A DNA stretch of 64,000 nt from Thiomicrorhabdus sp041583835 (lineage in GTDB: Bacteria; Pseudomonadota; Gammaproteobacteria; Thiomicrospirales; Thiomicrospiraceae). The position numbers and the translations under genes are program-made. Positions 23,438 through 32,050 of the stretch are shown in pieces. The stretch is from assembly GCF_041583835.1 (NCBI RefSeq), contig NZ_JBFHFC010000008.1, positions 30,357-94,356 of the forward strand, in the 5' to 3' direction. A model generated the notes under the pieces. It saw only the letters and a program-made list of their open reading frames with translations. It made no database searches and had not been told where the DNA came from. The first letter of the stretch is position 1; each line of letters opens with the position of its first letter.

Positions 23438-24457
23438 TTAGTTTTTATTTATCATCGGGCGACAATGTTTTGAAAAAAGTCGTACTAATTGCGCAAGCTC
23501 TTCATTTACGCTTGCCTCTTCTCCAAACGTAACAAGTTTAATAGGAGGTTGGTTTTTAACCTCTTGCACCATTAACTCACCAAACAATTTAGCGACAAGG
23601 TAGTTATTATCAAATTCTTGTCTGAGTAACCGCCTCATACCAGACGCTAAAAGATCGGCAACTTGAATTCCTTCGTACGACTTTGAATCGATGAACTTAA
23701 TATTTTTTCTAATTATTTTTTGGATATCAAAGCCTTCTTTTTCCTTCAAATGAGGGAATTTGTCTATCAAATATTCTGGTATTTCACCTTTTTTGTACAT
23801 AAATTCAGACATCGGTCTATAGTCACACCAATTTAGTGCGTGACCTGGATTTTGAAGGGAAAGTGTTTGGAGGAGTGTAGGGCTGAATTTCTCAAATACA
23901 TCTTCAAAATCAGTTTTCTTTTGGGGTTCTTTTTGATCGATTTTCCATTTAAAAGACTTTAGCGAATTCGGCTTTCTTTGCACAAAATAGCTAATTCCAC
24001 GATTTACAAATGTATGCATCAGTTGTATTTGGCAGGATAACTGGACATATAACTGAGCTGGAAGTTCTTCAAGCTGGCTAGTCATATATCGAACAGCATT
24101 TCTTCCACTTTCGTATTTCATTTCATCAACGTTTTCAAGCATCGAGGTTGCTCGTGTCTTTTGATGATTCATAACCAATTCAAGCTTATTGAGGTGAGAG
24201 TCAGTCGCGATGCAGAATAACACCCCTTCTAGAGCACCGAGTTCCCGTAGGAATTTTATGTAATTTAATTCTGATATCTGGTGTAGTTTTAGTTCTTCAG
24301 CTACAAGAACTCCCTCTCTTATTTTCAGATTTCTCAGAGTTTCTCGGTATTTCCTCTTTTCAGTCTCTGGACATGCATATGCAGCAACAACACACCAAGA
24401 ATTCTGAGGCGCATTTTTGACAGCAAAAGACCCTGCCTCATCTATCAATATCTCCAT
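23438..24457 (-). CDS. DUF3800-like protein
   Basis: The 339-residue protein begins MEILIDEAGSFAV, the acidic I(D)E(A/S)G start typical of DUF3800, and has YEGIQVADLLASGMRR near residue 265, matching the C-terminal Q-x-AD motif. The family is thought to have an RNase H-like fold with these acidic residues at the metal site, and members are frequent in accessory and defence regions. The gene is visibly more AT-rich than metH or yaeQ. It stands alone, with remnants of other genes on both sides. Function here is unknown. Confidence 0.7.
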   Translation of the reverse strand: MEILIDEAGSFAVKNAPQNSWCVVAAYACPETEKRKYRETLRNLKIREGVLVAEELKLHQISELNYIKFLRELGALEGVLFCIATDSHLNKLELVMNHQKTRATSMLENVDEMKYESGRNAVRYMTSQLEELPAQLYVQLSCQIQLMHTFVNRGISYFVQRKPNSLKSFKWKIDQKEPQKKTDFEDVFEKFSPTLLQTLSLQNPGHALNWCDYRPMSEFMYKKGEIPEYLIDKFPHLKEKEGFDIQKIIRKNIKFIDSKSYEGIQVADLLASGMRRLLRQEFDNNYLVAKLFGELMVQEVKNQPPIKLVTFGEEASVNEELAQLVRLFSKHCRPMINKN

Positions 24458-24541
24458 GCATCCTCATCCTAGCTGAGAGCTAACTATTTATTAGACATCC
24501 TAATGGGGATGTTGAGTTAGTCAAACGCTTTTAATTGTTAG

Positions 24542-24600
24542 TTACTGCGCAAAATCTTCTGGAACTTAACCCAGATTCGGTGCGAGCCATTTTCGGTTTG
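24542..24600 (-). pseudogene. Remnant of the 3' end of metH
   Basis: About 55 bp (24541-24595) match the end of intact metH (25583-25637) with around 90 percent identity by eye. On the minus strand the copy reads E.WLAPNLG, then an in-frame TAA where metH has a Tyr codon, then VPEDFAQ and the metH stop; it also has a one-base deletion before the Trp codon. It lies 24 bp beyond the stop of the M23-type gene, so that gene sits between two copies of the metH end. Confidence 0.85.
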
Positions 24601-24623
24601 TTCTACTTTCTAGACGAATGGCC

Positions 24624-25424
24624 TTATTTAACGACATACAAATCATTTGTTGAGACAAAACGGTCGCCGAACAGGATGGCTACCGGCTGGTCATCAAGTC
24701 TATTGGCTTGGATGTGGAGATGTGGTTCGTCGGAGTTTCCGGAATTTCCCACTTCACCTATTCGCTGACCTTCTTTAACAGACTTTCCTGTTTCGATTTT
24801 CACGCTGCCTTTCTTTAAATGCGCTAAAAGAACCTTAATGTTTTTACATTTTATAACGATATGATTTCCTGCTGTGTGCTCACGATCTACCTTAGTCGGC
24901 ATATTATCCGGTAAGCCATCGACAGCGGATATCACCTTGCCTGAACATGGACTGTAAACGGCATTGCCAAAGATATGATACTGAGCCAAGCTTTCAGGCA
25001 GAAAGTTTGTTGCCCGGTTTCCTAGTTTGCCAATTTCGATGATATCAATGGCGTATTTTCCATCCTCGGACATAGCATGAAACGGGTTTGTCATTCCGTT
25101 GCTTCCACCTTGTAAGATGCTGTAGGAACCTTTACCTAAAGGAAATGCCAGCTTGACTGGATTATCGGGGCAGCAGGTGCCGGAAAGGATTTTTACCCCC
25201 AACAATATTCCACACAGTGCTAATAACGCTATGCCGCCAAGGTAGCTCCATTTTCCTCCGGAAAGGCTCCAGGATAGGGTACGAACTTTAAGAAATGAAT
25301 AGAGCGCAGCGATCAAGAAAAAAGCGACGGTAAGGTATCTTAAATAGTAACTGGTTACAGCCCAAGGGCCGATTTTGTAGAAAATAACACAACACTTCCT
25401 GTCAGCAAAATCTTCAATAGCCAT
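24624..25424 (-). CDS. M23-family metallopeptidase-like membrane protein, apparently frameshifted
   Basis: This 266-residue frame has two membrane spans (about 27-45 and 60-80) and a C-terminal LytM/M23-like domain: GKYAIDI (the zinc-ligand Asp), LLAHLKKGSV, the lysostaphin-type turn GQRIGEVGNSGNS and PHLHIQ. The usual His four residues before the Asp is a Lys here, with FHA further upstream. M23 enzymes cut peptidoglycan cross-bridges; activity here is uncertain. The frame's own ATG has a poor ribosome site, and its first codons overlap a better-started upstream frame that appears to supply the true N-terminus. Confidence 0.75.
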   Translation of the reverse strand: MAIEDFADRKCCVIFYKIGPWAVTSYYLRYLTVAFFLIAALYSFLKVRTLSWSLSGGKWSYLGGIALLALCGILLGVKILSGTCCPDNPVKLAFPLGKGSYSILQGGSNGMTNPFHAMSEDGKYAIDIIEIGKLGNRATNFLPESLAQYHIFGNAVYSPCSGKVISAVDGLPDNMPTKVDREHTAGNHIVIKCKNIKVLLAHLKKGSVKIETGKSVKEGQRIGEVGNSGNSDEPHLHIQANRLDDQPVAILFGDRFVSTNDLYVVK

Positions 25425-25516
25425 TCCGATTTACTTCGCATTGCGCTGAATGAGAGCCATGCGATGAATAAAAACGGAAAGAGTATTGTGAGTGCACCGA
25501 GTATGTATATGGTCAT
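25355..25516 (-). pseudogene. N-terminal part of the M23-type gene, in another frame
   Basis: A 53-codon frame starting MTIYILGALTILFPFLF with a good ribosome site (GAGGAA six bases before the ATG). It encodes a membrane span and EWLLKILLTGSVVLF, then goes out of frame. Adding one T in the TTTT run near 25383 would join it smoothly to FYKIGPWAVTSYYLRYL in the downstream frame. Joined, the protein would have about 297 residues with three N-terminal spans. The gene is thus either broken or affected by a sequencing error. Confidence 0.65.
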
Positions 25517-25548
25517 GTGTTCCTCGTTACCGTGCTAAACAAATAACA

Positions 25549-25573
25549 AAAAGGGCGAATAAATCGCCCTTTT
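25549..25573 (-). terminator. Intrinsic terminator of metH
   Basis: AAAAGGGCGA (25549-25558) and TCGCCCTTTT (25564-25573) around ATAAA; on the minus strand the stem is followed by TTTTTGTTATTTG. Confidence 0.85.
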
Positions 25574-25583
25574 AATTTTAATG

Positions 25584-28500
25584 TTACTGCGCAAAATCTT
25601 CCGGATCGTAACCCAGGTTTGGTGCGAGCCATTTTTCGCTTTCTTCGATCGTCCAGCCTTTGCGGTGGGCGTAGTCTTCTACCTGGTCACGTCCAAGCGA
25701 ACCGACACCGAAGTAGCGGCTTTCCGGATGTGCAAAATACGTTCCTGAAACCGCAGCCGTCGGCGTCATCGCGAAGCTTTCGGTGATGTCCAGACCAATG
25801 GCGGTATCTGGTTTCAACAGTTCCCAACTCGTGCCTTTCTCGGTGTGATCCGGGCAGGCCGGATAACCGGCTGCCGGACGGATGCCCTGATAGCGTTCGC
25901 GGATCAGGTCTTCGTTGTCCAGATTCTCTTCCGGCGCGTAGCCCCAATCTTCTTTACGAACGATTTCATGCAGGGTTTCGGCAAAGGCTTCGGCGAAACG
26001 GTCGGCCAATGCTTTAAGCATGATCGAGCGGTAGTCGTCGTGCGCCGCTTCGAAGCGTTCGATGTGTTCGTCGATGTCGATACCCGCCGTCACCGCGAAG
26101 AAACCGATGTAGTCGGCCACGCCGGTTTCTTTAGGCGCGATGAAGTCAGACAGACAGTTGTTGGCACCGCCGCGTTTTTTCTCCGCCTGCTGACGCAGGT
26201 GGTGGAACGTATGTTGCACTTGGGTGCGTGATTCGTCCGTATAGACTTCAATGTCGTCGCCGACGCGGTTGGCCGGATAGAAGCCGTAGACCGCTTTGGC
26301 GGTCAGCCACTTCTCGTCGATGATCTGCTTCAACATCTCCTGCGCGTCGGCAAATACCTTGCGCGCTTCTTCACCGACGACCTTGTCGTCCAGAATGCGA
26401 GGGTACAAACCGTGCAGTTCCCAAGACTGGAAGAACGGCGACCAGTCGAAACGCTCGACCAGTTTCTCAAGCGGGAAGTCTTCCAATACTTTTGTGCCTA
26501 GGAAGGTCGGTTTAACCGGCGTGAATTCCGACCAGGCCTCTTCAGTCAGGGCAGGGTTCTCACGCGCCTTGTTCACCGGAATACGTTTGACCTGAGCAGC
26601 ACGTGCTTTACGTTCCTCACGAACCTGTTCGTATTCGGCGCGGATTTTGGCGGCGAAATCGACTTTCAAGTCGTTGGAGATCAAACTCTGCGCAACACCC
26701 ACTGCACGCGAAGCATCCTTAACATAAACAACCGGATGGTCGTATTGCGGTTCGATCTTGACCGCCGTGTGCGCTTTGGAAGTGGTGGCACCACCGATCA
26801 ACAGCGGCAGATCCATGTTGCGTTCTTTCATCAGTTTGGCGACGTTGACCATCTCTTCCAGAGACGGCGTGATCAAGCCGGAAAGCCCGATGACGTTGGC
26901 GCCTTGTTCGACGGCGGTGTCCAGAATCTTTTCGGCCGGAACCATCACGCCCAAGTCGATAACCTCGAAGTTGTTACATTGCAGTACGACGCCGACGATG
27001 TTCTTACCGATGTCGTGAACGTCGCCCTTAACGGTCGCCATCACAATCTTACCGTTGGCCTGCCCTTCGGCTTTTTGTGCCAGCAAATAAGGATCAAGAT
27101 AGGCCACGGCGCGCTTCATGACACGGGCGGATTTGACCACCTGCGGCAGGAACATCTTTCCGGAACCGAACAGGTCGCCGACCACATTCATGCCGTCCAT
27201 CAAAGGCCCTTCGATGACCAGTAGGGCGGAACCGAGTTTCTGGTAGGCTTCTTCGGTATCGGATTCGATAAAGTCGGTGATCCCTTTTACCAGAGCGTGC
27301 TCAAGACGTTTTTCGACCGACTCTTCGCGCCAGGCGGTGTCGTGCACTTTACCGGCGGCGGTGCCGTCGCCGCGGAATTCTTCGGCCACTTCTAGCAGTC
27401 TTTCACCGGCGTCAGGATCTTTGTTCAGGATGACGTCTTCGACTGCAACGCGCAGTTTTTCAGGCAGGTCGTCGTAGATCGCCATCTGTCCGGCGTTGAC
27501 GATACCCATGTCCATGCCTTCCTTGATTGCGTAGTACAGGAAGACCGAGTGGATCGCTTCACGAACCGGGTTGTTGCCTCGGAACGAGAAGGAGACGTTG
27601 GAAACCCCACCGGAAATCTTGGCGTGCGGCAGATTCTTTTTGATCCAGGTGACGGCATTGATGAAATCCAACCCGTAGTTGTTGTGTTCTTCGATACCGG
27701 TCGCCACCGCGAAAATGTTCGGGTCGAAAATGATGTCTTGCGGCAAGAAGCCGACTTTATCGACCAGAACGCGGTAGGAGCGTTCACAGATTTCGATCTT
27801 GCGCTCAAGCGTATCTGCCTGTCCGGTTTCGTCGAATGCCATGACAATGGCGGCCGCGCCGTACTGCTTGACCAGTTTGGCGTGTTTGATGAAGGCTTCT
27901 TCACCCTCTTTCAAAGAGATGGAGTTGACCACCCCTTTACCTTGAATGCATTTCAGTCCGGCTTCGATGACGTCCCATTTTGAAGAGTCGATCATGATCG
28001 GTACGCGCGACGCTTCCGGTTCCGAGGCCAACAGGTTCAGGAAACGCACCATGCACGCCTTGGCGTCGAGCATCCCTTCATCCATGTTGACGTCGATGAT
28101 CTGAGCGCCGTCTTCCACCTGCTTCACGGCGATCTCGATCGCTTCTTCGTAGTTCTCTTCGATGATCAGGCGCTTGAATTTGGCGGAACCGGTAACGTTG
28201 TTACGCTCACCGACGTTGACGAACAGCGAGCTTTCGTCGATGTTCAGAGGTTCAAGACCGGATAGGCGGCAGGCCGGCTTGATTTCCGGCAGGGCGCGAC
28301 GCGGGTACGCCTGTGCCGCGTTGGCCATGGCCTGCACGTGATCCGGCGTGGTTCCACAGCAACCACCGATAATGTTGATCCAGCCTCTTTCCGCCCAGAC
28401 TTTGATTTCTGCGGCCATCTGTTCCGGAGTTTCGTCATACTCACCGAACTCGTTCGGCAGACCGGCGTTCGGGTGAACCGAAACGAAGGTTTCACAGACG

Positions 28501-29294
28501 CGGCTCAATTCTTCGACGTAAGGGCGCAGTTCTTCCGGCCCCAAGGCACAGTTCAGACCGACGGACAAAGGTTCCGCATGCACGACGGCGTTGTAGAACG
28601 CTTCGGTGGTCTGACCGGAAAGCGTACGTCCGGACGCATCGGTGATGGTACCGGAAAGCATGATCGGCACTTCGTAACCGACTTCGTTCTCCACCTCTTT
28701 GACCGCGAAAATAGCCGCTTTGGCGTTGAGCGTATCGAAAATGGTCTCGATCAGGATGGTGTCCACGCCACCTTCAAGCAAAGCATGAGTGGCCTGTTTG
28801 TATGCGGTGACCAGCTCGTCGAACGAGGTGTTACGGAAACCCGGGTCGTTGACGTCCGGCGAGATCGAGGCGGTACGGTTTGTCGGCCCCAAAACCCCGG
28901 TGACGAAACGCGGCTTGCCGTCTTCGGCTTCGGCGATGTCACACGCTTCGCGCGCCACTTTGGCGGCGGCCAGGTTGATTTCGCTGACATACTCCTGCAT
29001 GTCGTAGTCGGCCTGCGCGATGGTGGTGGCGTTGAAAGAGTTTGTTTCCAGAATGTCGACGCCTTTGCGCAGGAACTCAAGATGGATGTCACGAATCACT
29101 TCCGGCTTGGTGATGACCAGAATATCGTTGTTGCCTTTGATATCCATGTGATAGTCGGCAAAACGCTCACCGCGAAAATCTTCTTCGCTCAGGTGCTGGT
29201 CCTGAATCATTGTTCCCATGGCACCGTCCAGTACCATAATGCGTTCTTGCAGAAGGGATTTCAGGAGTTGTAGGCGTTCACTTCGTTGACTCAT
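25584..29294 (-). CDS. metH: Cobalamin-dependent methionine synthase
   Basis: MetH transfers a methyl group from methyltetrahydrofolate to homocysteine using B12. All four modules are present: homocysteine-binding barrel with zinc cysteines (ending IGGCCGTTPDH), pterin-binding barrel (INVGERNNVTGS), cobalamin module with DVHDIGKN (His760, lower axial ligand) and a C-terminal reactivation domain (GYPACPDHTEK, RYFGVGSLGRDQ). I chose the ATG at 29294, which has GGAA six bases upstream, over one 12 bp earlier. No cobalamin riboswitch fits in the 86 bp upstream. Its 3' end is duplicated at 24542-24600. Confidence 0.98.
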   Translation of the reverse strand: MSQRSERLQLLKSLLQERIMVLDGAMGTMIQDQHLSEEDFRGERFADYHMDIKGNNDILVITKPEVIRDIHLEFLRKGVDILETNSFNATTIAQADYDMQEYVSEINLAAAKVAREACDIAEAEDGKPRFVTGVLGPTNRTASISPDVNDPGFRNTSFDELVTAYKQATHALLEGGVDTILIETIFDTLNAKAAIFAVKEVENEVGYEVPIMLSGTITDASGRTLSGQTTEAFYNAVVHAEPLSVGLNCALGPEELRPYVEELSRVCETFVSVHPNAGLPNEFGEYDETPEQMAAEIKVWAERGWINIIGGCCGTTPDHVQAMANAAQAYPRRALPEIKPACRLSGLEPLNIDESSLFVNVGERNNVTGSAKFKRLIIEENYEEAIEIAVKQVEDGAQIIDVNMDEGMLDAKACMVRFLNLLASEPEASRVPIMIDSSKWDVIEAGLKCIQGKGVVNSISLKEGEEAFIKHAKLVKQYGAAAIVMAFDETGQADTLERKIEICERSYRVLVDKVGFLPQDIIFDPNIFAVATGIEEHNNYGLDFINAVTWIKKNLPHAKISGGVSNVSFSFRGNNPVREAIHSVFLYYAIKEGMDMGIVNAGQMAIYDDLPEKLRVAVEDVILNKDPDAGERLLEVAEEFRGDGTAAGKVHDTAWREESVEKRLEHALVKGITDFIESDTEEAYQKLGSALLVIEGPLMDGMNVVGDLFGSGKMFLPQVVKSARVMKRAVAYLDPYLLAQKAEGQANGKIVMATVKGDVHDIGKNIVGVVLQCNNFEVIDLGVMVPAEKILDTAVEQGANVIGLSGLITPSLEEMVNVAKLMKERNMDLPLLIGGATTSKAHTAVKIEPQYDHPVVYVKDASRAVGVAQSLISNDLKVDFAAKIRAEYEQVREERKARAAQVKRIPVNKARENPALTEEAWSEFTPVKPTFLGTKVLEDFPLEKLVERFDWSPFFQSWELHGLYPRILDDKVVGEEARKVFADAQEMLKQIIDEKWLTAKAVYGFYPANRVGDDIEVYTDESRTQVQHTFHHLRQQAEKKRGGANNCLSDFIAPKETGVADYIGFFAVTAGIDIDEHIERFEAAHDDYRSIMLKALADRFAEAFAETLHEIVRKEDWGYAPEENLDNEDLIRERYQGIRPAAGYPACPDHTEKGTSWELLKPDTAIGLDITESFAMTPTAAVSGTYFAHPESRYFGVGSLGRDQVEDYAHRKGWTIEESEKWLAPNLGYDPEDFAQ

Positions 29295-29392
29295 TTCGGG
29301 TTCCATAGCATGCGTAAAATTTAATCGGACTATTTTACCCGATTTGTCCCGTGAGCACTAATCGGAAGCATGCCTAAATGGAGGGGGTGTTT

Positions 29393-30637
29393 TCAGTACT
29401 CGACGGACACTTTGTTGCGACCGGATTTTTTGGCTCTGTACAGCGCCTTATCGGCCTTTGCGATGGCGTCGGTCAACGAACTGCCGGAATAGGTGAGCCC
29501 CTGACTGAGGGTGAATTCGACGCCGATCTTTTCCTTGGAATGTTTTTCGATGGAAACCCTGAGCGTTTCGCAGAGCCGTTCGATTTCCGCAGCGTCGTTG
29601 ACTTCGCCGACCACACAGAACTCCTCTCCGCCGAAGCGGGCGGTGATGAAGTGTGAAAACAGGTCTTCGATGGCGCGGGCGGTGAATATGATCGCTTCAT
29701 CGCCCTTTTGATGCCCGTGTTCGTCGTTGACGTGTTTGAAGTGGTCGATGTCGGCCATCATGACGAATGCGTGCTTATTCCCCTGTTTCAATCGGTCGAA
29801 GAGGGCAGAGCCTTTTTGGAACAGATAACCGCGGTTGAAGATGCCGGTCAGCGGGTCGCGTTGGGAGATGTGTTCGATTTCGTGGTAGGCGCAGCTGTGG
29901 TCGATGTTCTGTTTGATGCGCACATAGAGTTCTTCGGCCGACGCCTCGGTGTTGTAGAAATCGTTGACGCCGTACTTCATCAGCCGGATGGCGGTGGCGA
30001 TGTTTTTGCCGGGTTCGCAAACCATCATGGGTAACTGGCTCTGATTGAAGCGTTGGCGGATCGAGTTGACGAAGCCGTGAATGTCGGCACCGATGTGATC
30101 GGTATCTTCGATCAGGATCAGGTCGGGTTGTTCCGATACGATGCAACGCAGCATTTCCTGCGGGCTTTCGAATACCCGTACCCGAAAGCGGTGGACGCGC
30201 AAGAGTCCCACCAGACGATTGCTGTACTGTGAGTGCGAAGAACTCAAAACCCAAAGGCGCCGTTGCGCGTTCCTGAATAAGTTGACTGCGGTTTGAACGG
30301 CGTAGTGGATCGAAGCCGGACTGTCTTTGGTGACGTAATCGGCGACTTTCTGATGAAACATTTCTTTGCGGGTTTTGTCACAGTAGGATGCGGTTAGGAC
30401 AATGGTGGTGATGTGTTTACTGTGAAGAAGTTCGATCGCTTCCCCTTTGGTGGCGTCCGGAAGATGGAGGTCGCTCAAACAAACCACCACGTTAACGTCG
30501 GTCGCCAAAATTTCTTTGGCCTCTGACAGGGAGTGGCAGGTCAGTACCGGCAGGGGAGTGAGTATTTCCAGTTGATTTTTCAGCAACAGGGCAATGGATT
30601 TCTGGTCATCGATAATCAGGAATACGTCTTGGGTCAT
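29393..30637 (-). CDS. Response regulator with two receiver domains and a GGDEF domain
   Basis: Predicted diguanylate cyclase controlled by phosphorylation. The first REC domain (residues 1-120) keeps the acidic pair IIDDQ, the phosphoacceptor in LSDLHLPD and the Lys in YVTKD. A second REC-like region (about 130-250) has LILIEDTD in the acceptor position but lacks the acidic pair. The C-terminal GGDEF domain (about 255-414) has an active GGEEF and DIDHFKHVND; the inhibitory RxxD site is absent. It stands alone, 86 bp downstream of the metH start region and in the same direction. Confidence 0.92.
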   Translation of the reverse strand: MTQDVFLIIDDQKSIALLLKNQLEILTPLPVLTCHSLSEAKEILATDVNVVVCLSDLHLPDATKGEAIELLHSKHITTIVLTASYCDKTRKEMFHQKVADYVTKDSPASIHYAVQTAVNLFRNAQRRLWVLSSSHSQYSNRLVGLLRVHRFRVRVFESPQEMLRCIVSEQPDLILIEDTDHIGADIHGFVNSIRQRFNQSQLPMMVCEPGKNIATAIRLMKYGVNDFYNTEASAEELYVRIKQNIDHSCAYHEIEHISQRDPLTGIFNRGYLFQKGSALFDRLKQGNKHAFVMMADIDHFKHVNDEHGHQKGDEAIIFTARAIEDLFSHFITARFGGEEFCVVGEVNDAAEIERLCETLRVSIEKHSKEKIGVEFTLSQGLTYSGSSLTDAIAKADKALYRAKKSGRNKVSVEY

Positions 30638-30941
30638 TGAAAGTTCGACTTAAATTAATGCTCGTTGATGTTTCGTATTAGGAAAATTCAGTATAGAACT
30701 TTTTTATGACAAAATCTTTGCAAATTACGTTTATATCCTTATTTTTTTATGGGATAGCTTTTTATGTGAAATTGGCGGCCTCAAAGCGGGTTTGCGGGGT
30801 ATTTGAACGGGTACGGCCGTTTTTTGTCTGTTTCGGTTTGGTGTTAAGTGTTGTCTGTCCGGAATATTCGGAAAGCCGTTGTTTAATCAAGTATAATTCC
30901 CGCCTAAACTTAAGTCTTAATATCGAAATAATGGATGCGCC
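30638..30941. other. Intergenic region upstream of trmA
   Basis: A 304-bp gap between the divergent GGDEF gene and trmA. It holds a TATAAT at 30892-30897 suited to trmA (best -35 TTCGGA at 30867, 19 bp away) and a short hairpin AACGG/CCGTT at 30806-30821 followed by a T run, which looks like a weak terminator reading rightwards. An open frame across 30706-31005 overlaps trmA and has no protein-like features. Confidence 0.5.
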
Positions 30942-32048
30942 ATGCTCTGCCAAGTTTTCCCGGAACAGTATGCCTCTCAGCTCGACGAAAAAGTCACTCG
31001 CTTAAACGCGTTGCTGCCGAGTTTGCCTAATCTTCAGGTGTTTGAATCGCCTGCATCGAACTATCGCGCCCGCGCCGAATTCCGTATTTGGCATGAAGGG
31101 GATGAAACCGATTACATCATGTTCAACTCCGAGACCCGCGAGAAGGTGGCGATCAAGTCGTGTCCGATGGCGATCAAGTCGATCGACGAGCTGATGCCGA
31201 AGCTGATGGCGGAAATCGTGGCCGACTCGGCCTTGCGTTTGAAGTTGTTTCAGGTCGATTTTCTGGCGACCTTGAGCGGCGAGATGCTGGTCACGTTGAT
31301 ATACCGTCGCCAGATTGAAGGCGATCAGGCCTGGTTGGATTCCGTTGCCAAACTGAAACAGCGTTTGCCGATCGATCACGTGATCGGCCGTGCCCGCAAG
31401 CAGAAAATCTTGTTGGACAAAGATTATGTGGTCGAGAAACTTCAGGTAGACGGACAGGAATTCATTTACCAGCAGGTGGAAAACAGCTTTACCCAGCCGA
31501 ATGCGTTTGTAGCGCAGAAGATGTTGGGTTGGGCACGCCAGATGTGCGACAAGTATCTGGACGGCCAAGGCGATTTGATTGAGCTGTATTGCGGTAACGG
31601 TAATTTCTCGATTGCGTTGGCGGACAAGTTCCGTAAGGTGTTGGCGACGGAAATCTCCAAGACTTCGGTGCACTCGGCGCAATTCAATATTGCGGCCAAC
31701 GGCGTGGAGAACCTGACCATTCTTAAGATGGCGGCGGAAGAAGTTTCTTTGGCGCTACAAGGTCAATCTTTTAACCGCCTTAAAGACGTTGATTTGCCGA
31801 GTTACGATTTTCAGGCGATTCTGGTCGATCCGCCGCGCGCCGGGTTGGACGACCTGACACGCAAGATGGTCACGGAGTACGACCATATTCTTTATATCTC
31901 CTGTAATCCGGAGACGCTGGCGCGCGATTTGGACGCGATTTCGGTGACGCACGAAGTCGTGGAATCCGCGCTGTTTGATCAATTCCCTTATACTCATCAC
32001 ATTGAAAGCGGCGTGTTTTTGAAACGAAAAAACAACGATAAGGAATAA
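30942..32048 (+). CDS. trmA: tRNA (uracil-5-)-methyltransferase
   Basis: TrmA makes 5-methyluridine at position 54 of tRNA using SAM. The 368-residue protein is full length, with the N-terminal tRNA-binding part (NYRARAEFRIWHEG), SAM site DLIELYCGNGNFSIALA, DPPRAGLD and the catalytic cysteine in ISCNPETLARDL. The proton-acceptor Glu is near the C-terminus in HHIESGVFLKRK. It begins a three-gene rightward operon with the TSUP exporter (2-bp gap) and the MOSC protein. Confidence 0.97.
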   Translation: MLCQVFPEQYASQLDEKVTRLNALLPSLPNLQVFESPASNYRARAEFRIWHEGDETDYIMFNSETREKVAIKSCPMAIKSIDELMPKLMAEIVADSALRLKLFQVDFLATLSGEMLVTLIYRRQIEGDQAWLDSVAKLKQRLPIDHVIGRARKQKILLDKDYVVEKLQVDGQEFIYQQVENSFTQPNAFVAQKMLGWARQMCDKYLDGQGDLIELYCGNGNFSIALADKFRKVLATEISKTSVHSAQFNIAANGVENLTILKMAAEEVSLALQGQSFNRLKDVDLPSYDFQAILVDPPRAGLDDLTRKMVTEYDHILYISCNPETLARDLDAISVTHEVVESALFDQFPYTHHIESGVFLKRKNNDKE

Positions 32049-32050
32049 AC

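Noticed and set aside
23391..23440. Possible integron attC site after the DUF3800 gene (TAACAAA at the stop, GTTAG-like bases nearby)
   Set aside because: The paired core sites RYYYAAC and GTTRRRY with an inverted arrangement are not present, and there is no integrase or second cassette.
26736..27224. Plus-strand open frame of 162 codons inside metH
   Set aside because: Antisense shadow with no family match or ribosome site.
28338..29273. Long plus-strand open frame of 311 codons inside metH
   Set aside because: Antisense shadow of a strongly conserved gene; the composition mirrors metH codons.
30706..31005. Open frame of 99 codons overlapping the start of trmA
   Set aside because: Overlaps a certain gene in another frame, no ribosome site, and low-quality composition.
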